From assembly GCF_007997005.1 (NCBI RefSeq), contig NZ_VOSL01000057.1:1-42439 (forward strand): 42,439 nt of DNA. The letters run 5' to 3'. Positions 42,168-42,439 of the stretch are shown in pieces. The DNA is from Lujinxingia vulgaris. GTDB taxonomy: Bacteria; Myxococcota_A; Bradymonadia; Bradymonadales; Bradymonadaceae. The notes under the pieces were generated by a model. The model saw nothing but the letters and a program-made list of their open reading frames with translations, was not told the origin of the DNA and did no database searches. A program made the position numbers and the translations under genes. How positions within the stretch are numbered: position 1 is the stretch's first letter; each line of letters starts with the position of its first letter.

Positions 42168-42209
42168 AAACGCCCCGAACGCTACCCAACCTGCGTCCGG
42201 GGCGTTTTT
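42168..42209 (+). terminator. Intrinsic terminator after the peroxiredoxin gene
   Basis: AAACGCCCCG (42168-42177) pairs with CGGGGCGTTT (42198-42207) across a 20-base loop, followed by a T5 run (42205-42209). Array J begins after it. Confidence 0.88.
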
Positions 42210-42239
42210 GTGTTCGCACCATCACCTATCCTCAACACC

Positions 42240-42318
42240 CGATCCTCACTTCCATGTTCGAACGCCTGGCACCCGATCCTTACTTCCATGTTCGAACGCC
42301 TGGCACCCGATCCTCACT
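42240..42318. repeat. Repeat array J (two copies and a partial spacer)
   Basis: Two copies begin at 42256 and 42290, an exact 34-bp period, with spacer CTTACTTCCAT. The third spacer starts (CTCACT) and is then interrupted at about 42319 by what looks like the end of an IS3-family element. Confidence 0.92.
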
Positions 42319-42439
42319 TGAGCTTCCCCCGATTTCCCGTACACGTTCTTCAGGCAGCTTTTGCCACCTGAGCTTCAAACGCCACCGGGCTCATATACCC
42401 AATCGCCGAGTGGCTTCGCGCTCGGTTATAAAACACCTC
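42319..42439 (-). mobile_element. End of an IS3-family insertion sequence (truncated by window edge)
   Basis: The transposase tail at 42350-42439 is followed by an untranslated end whose outermost bases read TGAGCTTCCCC inward from 42319, consistent with a TG...CA-type IS3 terminal repeat. The left boundary at 42319 is an inference from where the repeat spacer breaks; the other end is outside the window. Confidence 0.6.
42350..42439 (-). CDS. IS3-family transposase, C-terminal fragment
   Basis: The last 29 residues of a transposase read on the minus strand from the window edge: EVFYNRARSHSAIGYMSPVA, then FEAQVAKAA and TGA. The pattern FYNR-x-R-x-HSAxGYxSP is diagnostic of the C-terminal end of the IS3-type OrfB DDE integrase. 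The DDE residues themselves lie outside the window. Whether the element is intact cannot be judged here. It is absent from simple long-ORF views because it is short. Confidence 0.88.
   Translation of the reverse strand, partial: EVFYNRARSHSAIGYMSPVAFEAQVAKAA

Noticed and set aside
1-42439. tRNA, rRNA or prophage genes
   Set aside because: I saw no tRNA-like cloverleaf, rRNA segment, integrase or phage structural gene; the only mobile element is the IS3 end at the right edge.

Overview
The window is GC-rich, densely coding and bacterial. Lipoproteins with Asp/Gly/Glu-rich linkers, an FG-GAP/ASPIC lipoprotein, a MYXO-CTERM-like C-terminus, and several PP2C, FHA and cyclic-nucleotide modules suggest a myxobacteria-like lineage of the former Deltaproteobacteria, possibly Bradymonadales. 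That placement is inference from gene style; no rRNA or tRNA gene is visible.

Layout. 1-2.8 kb: class I dihydroorotase and an EAL phosphodiesterase. 3-6.4 kb: deoC, a complete aldehyde dehydrogenase and a catalytically empty half-dehydrogenase, together like a split ALDH16. 6.8-13.6 kb: hypothetical proteins, a zinc-ribbon/FGE-fold membrane protein, a small lipoprotein and a YqeY protein. 13.9-19.7 kb: a secreted MYXO-CTERM-like protein, acireductone dioxygenase and two large lipoproteins. 20-24.7 kb: an RlmI-type methyltransferase fused to a dead pseudouridine-synthase domain, a CPBP protease and a membrane-anchored unknown. 25.2-27.7 kb: a double-FHA protein overlapping a pseudokinase-PP2C fusion. 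27.8-30.1 kb: egtB-egtD for ergothioneine. 30.1-36.6 kb: a lipoprotein and a barrel-like protein, a LolA-fold-like lipoprotein, an MshEN-like acidic protein, a PP2C-cNMP-binding fusion and an A-type Fe-S carrier. 36.9-42.4 kb: an unknown membrane protein, DNA polymerase I, a PrxQ/Bcp peroxiredoxin and the cut-off end of an IS3-family transposase.

The most striking feature is a family of short, partly palindromic repeats with core GAACGCCTGGCACCC, ancestral-looking form GGGTGCCTGGCACCC. About 55 copies occur in the window, most in ten intergenic clusters. Each array has its own spacer and period, commonly exactly 34 bp. Arrays abut or overlap stop codons, truncated copies break at the dyad centre, and a few copies lie in frame inside genes. 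No repeat-specific enzyme lies in the window. I know of no description of this exact family, but I could not search.

Functional themes are c-di-GMP (EAL protein, possible MshEN reader), Ser/Thr phosphorylation (two PP2C proteins, FHA domains, pseudokinase), redox protection (EgtB/EgtD, PrxQ, Fe-S carrier) and aldehyde metabolism (DeoC plus dehydrogenases).
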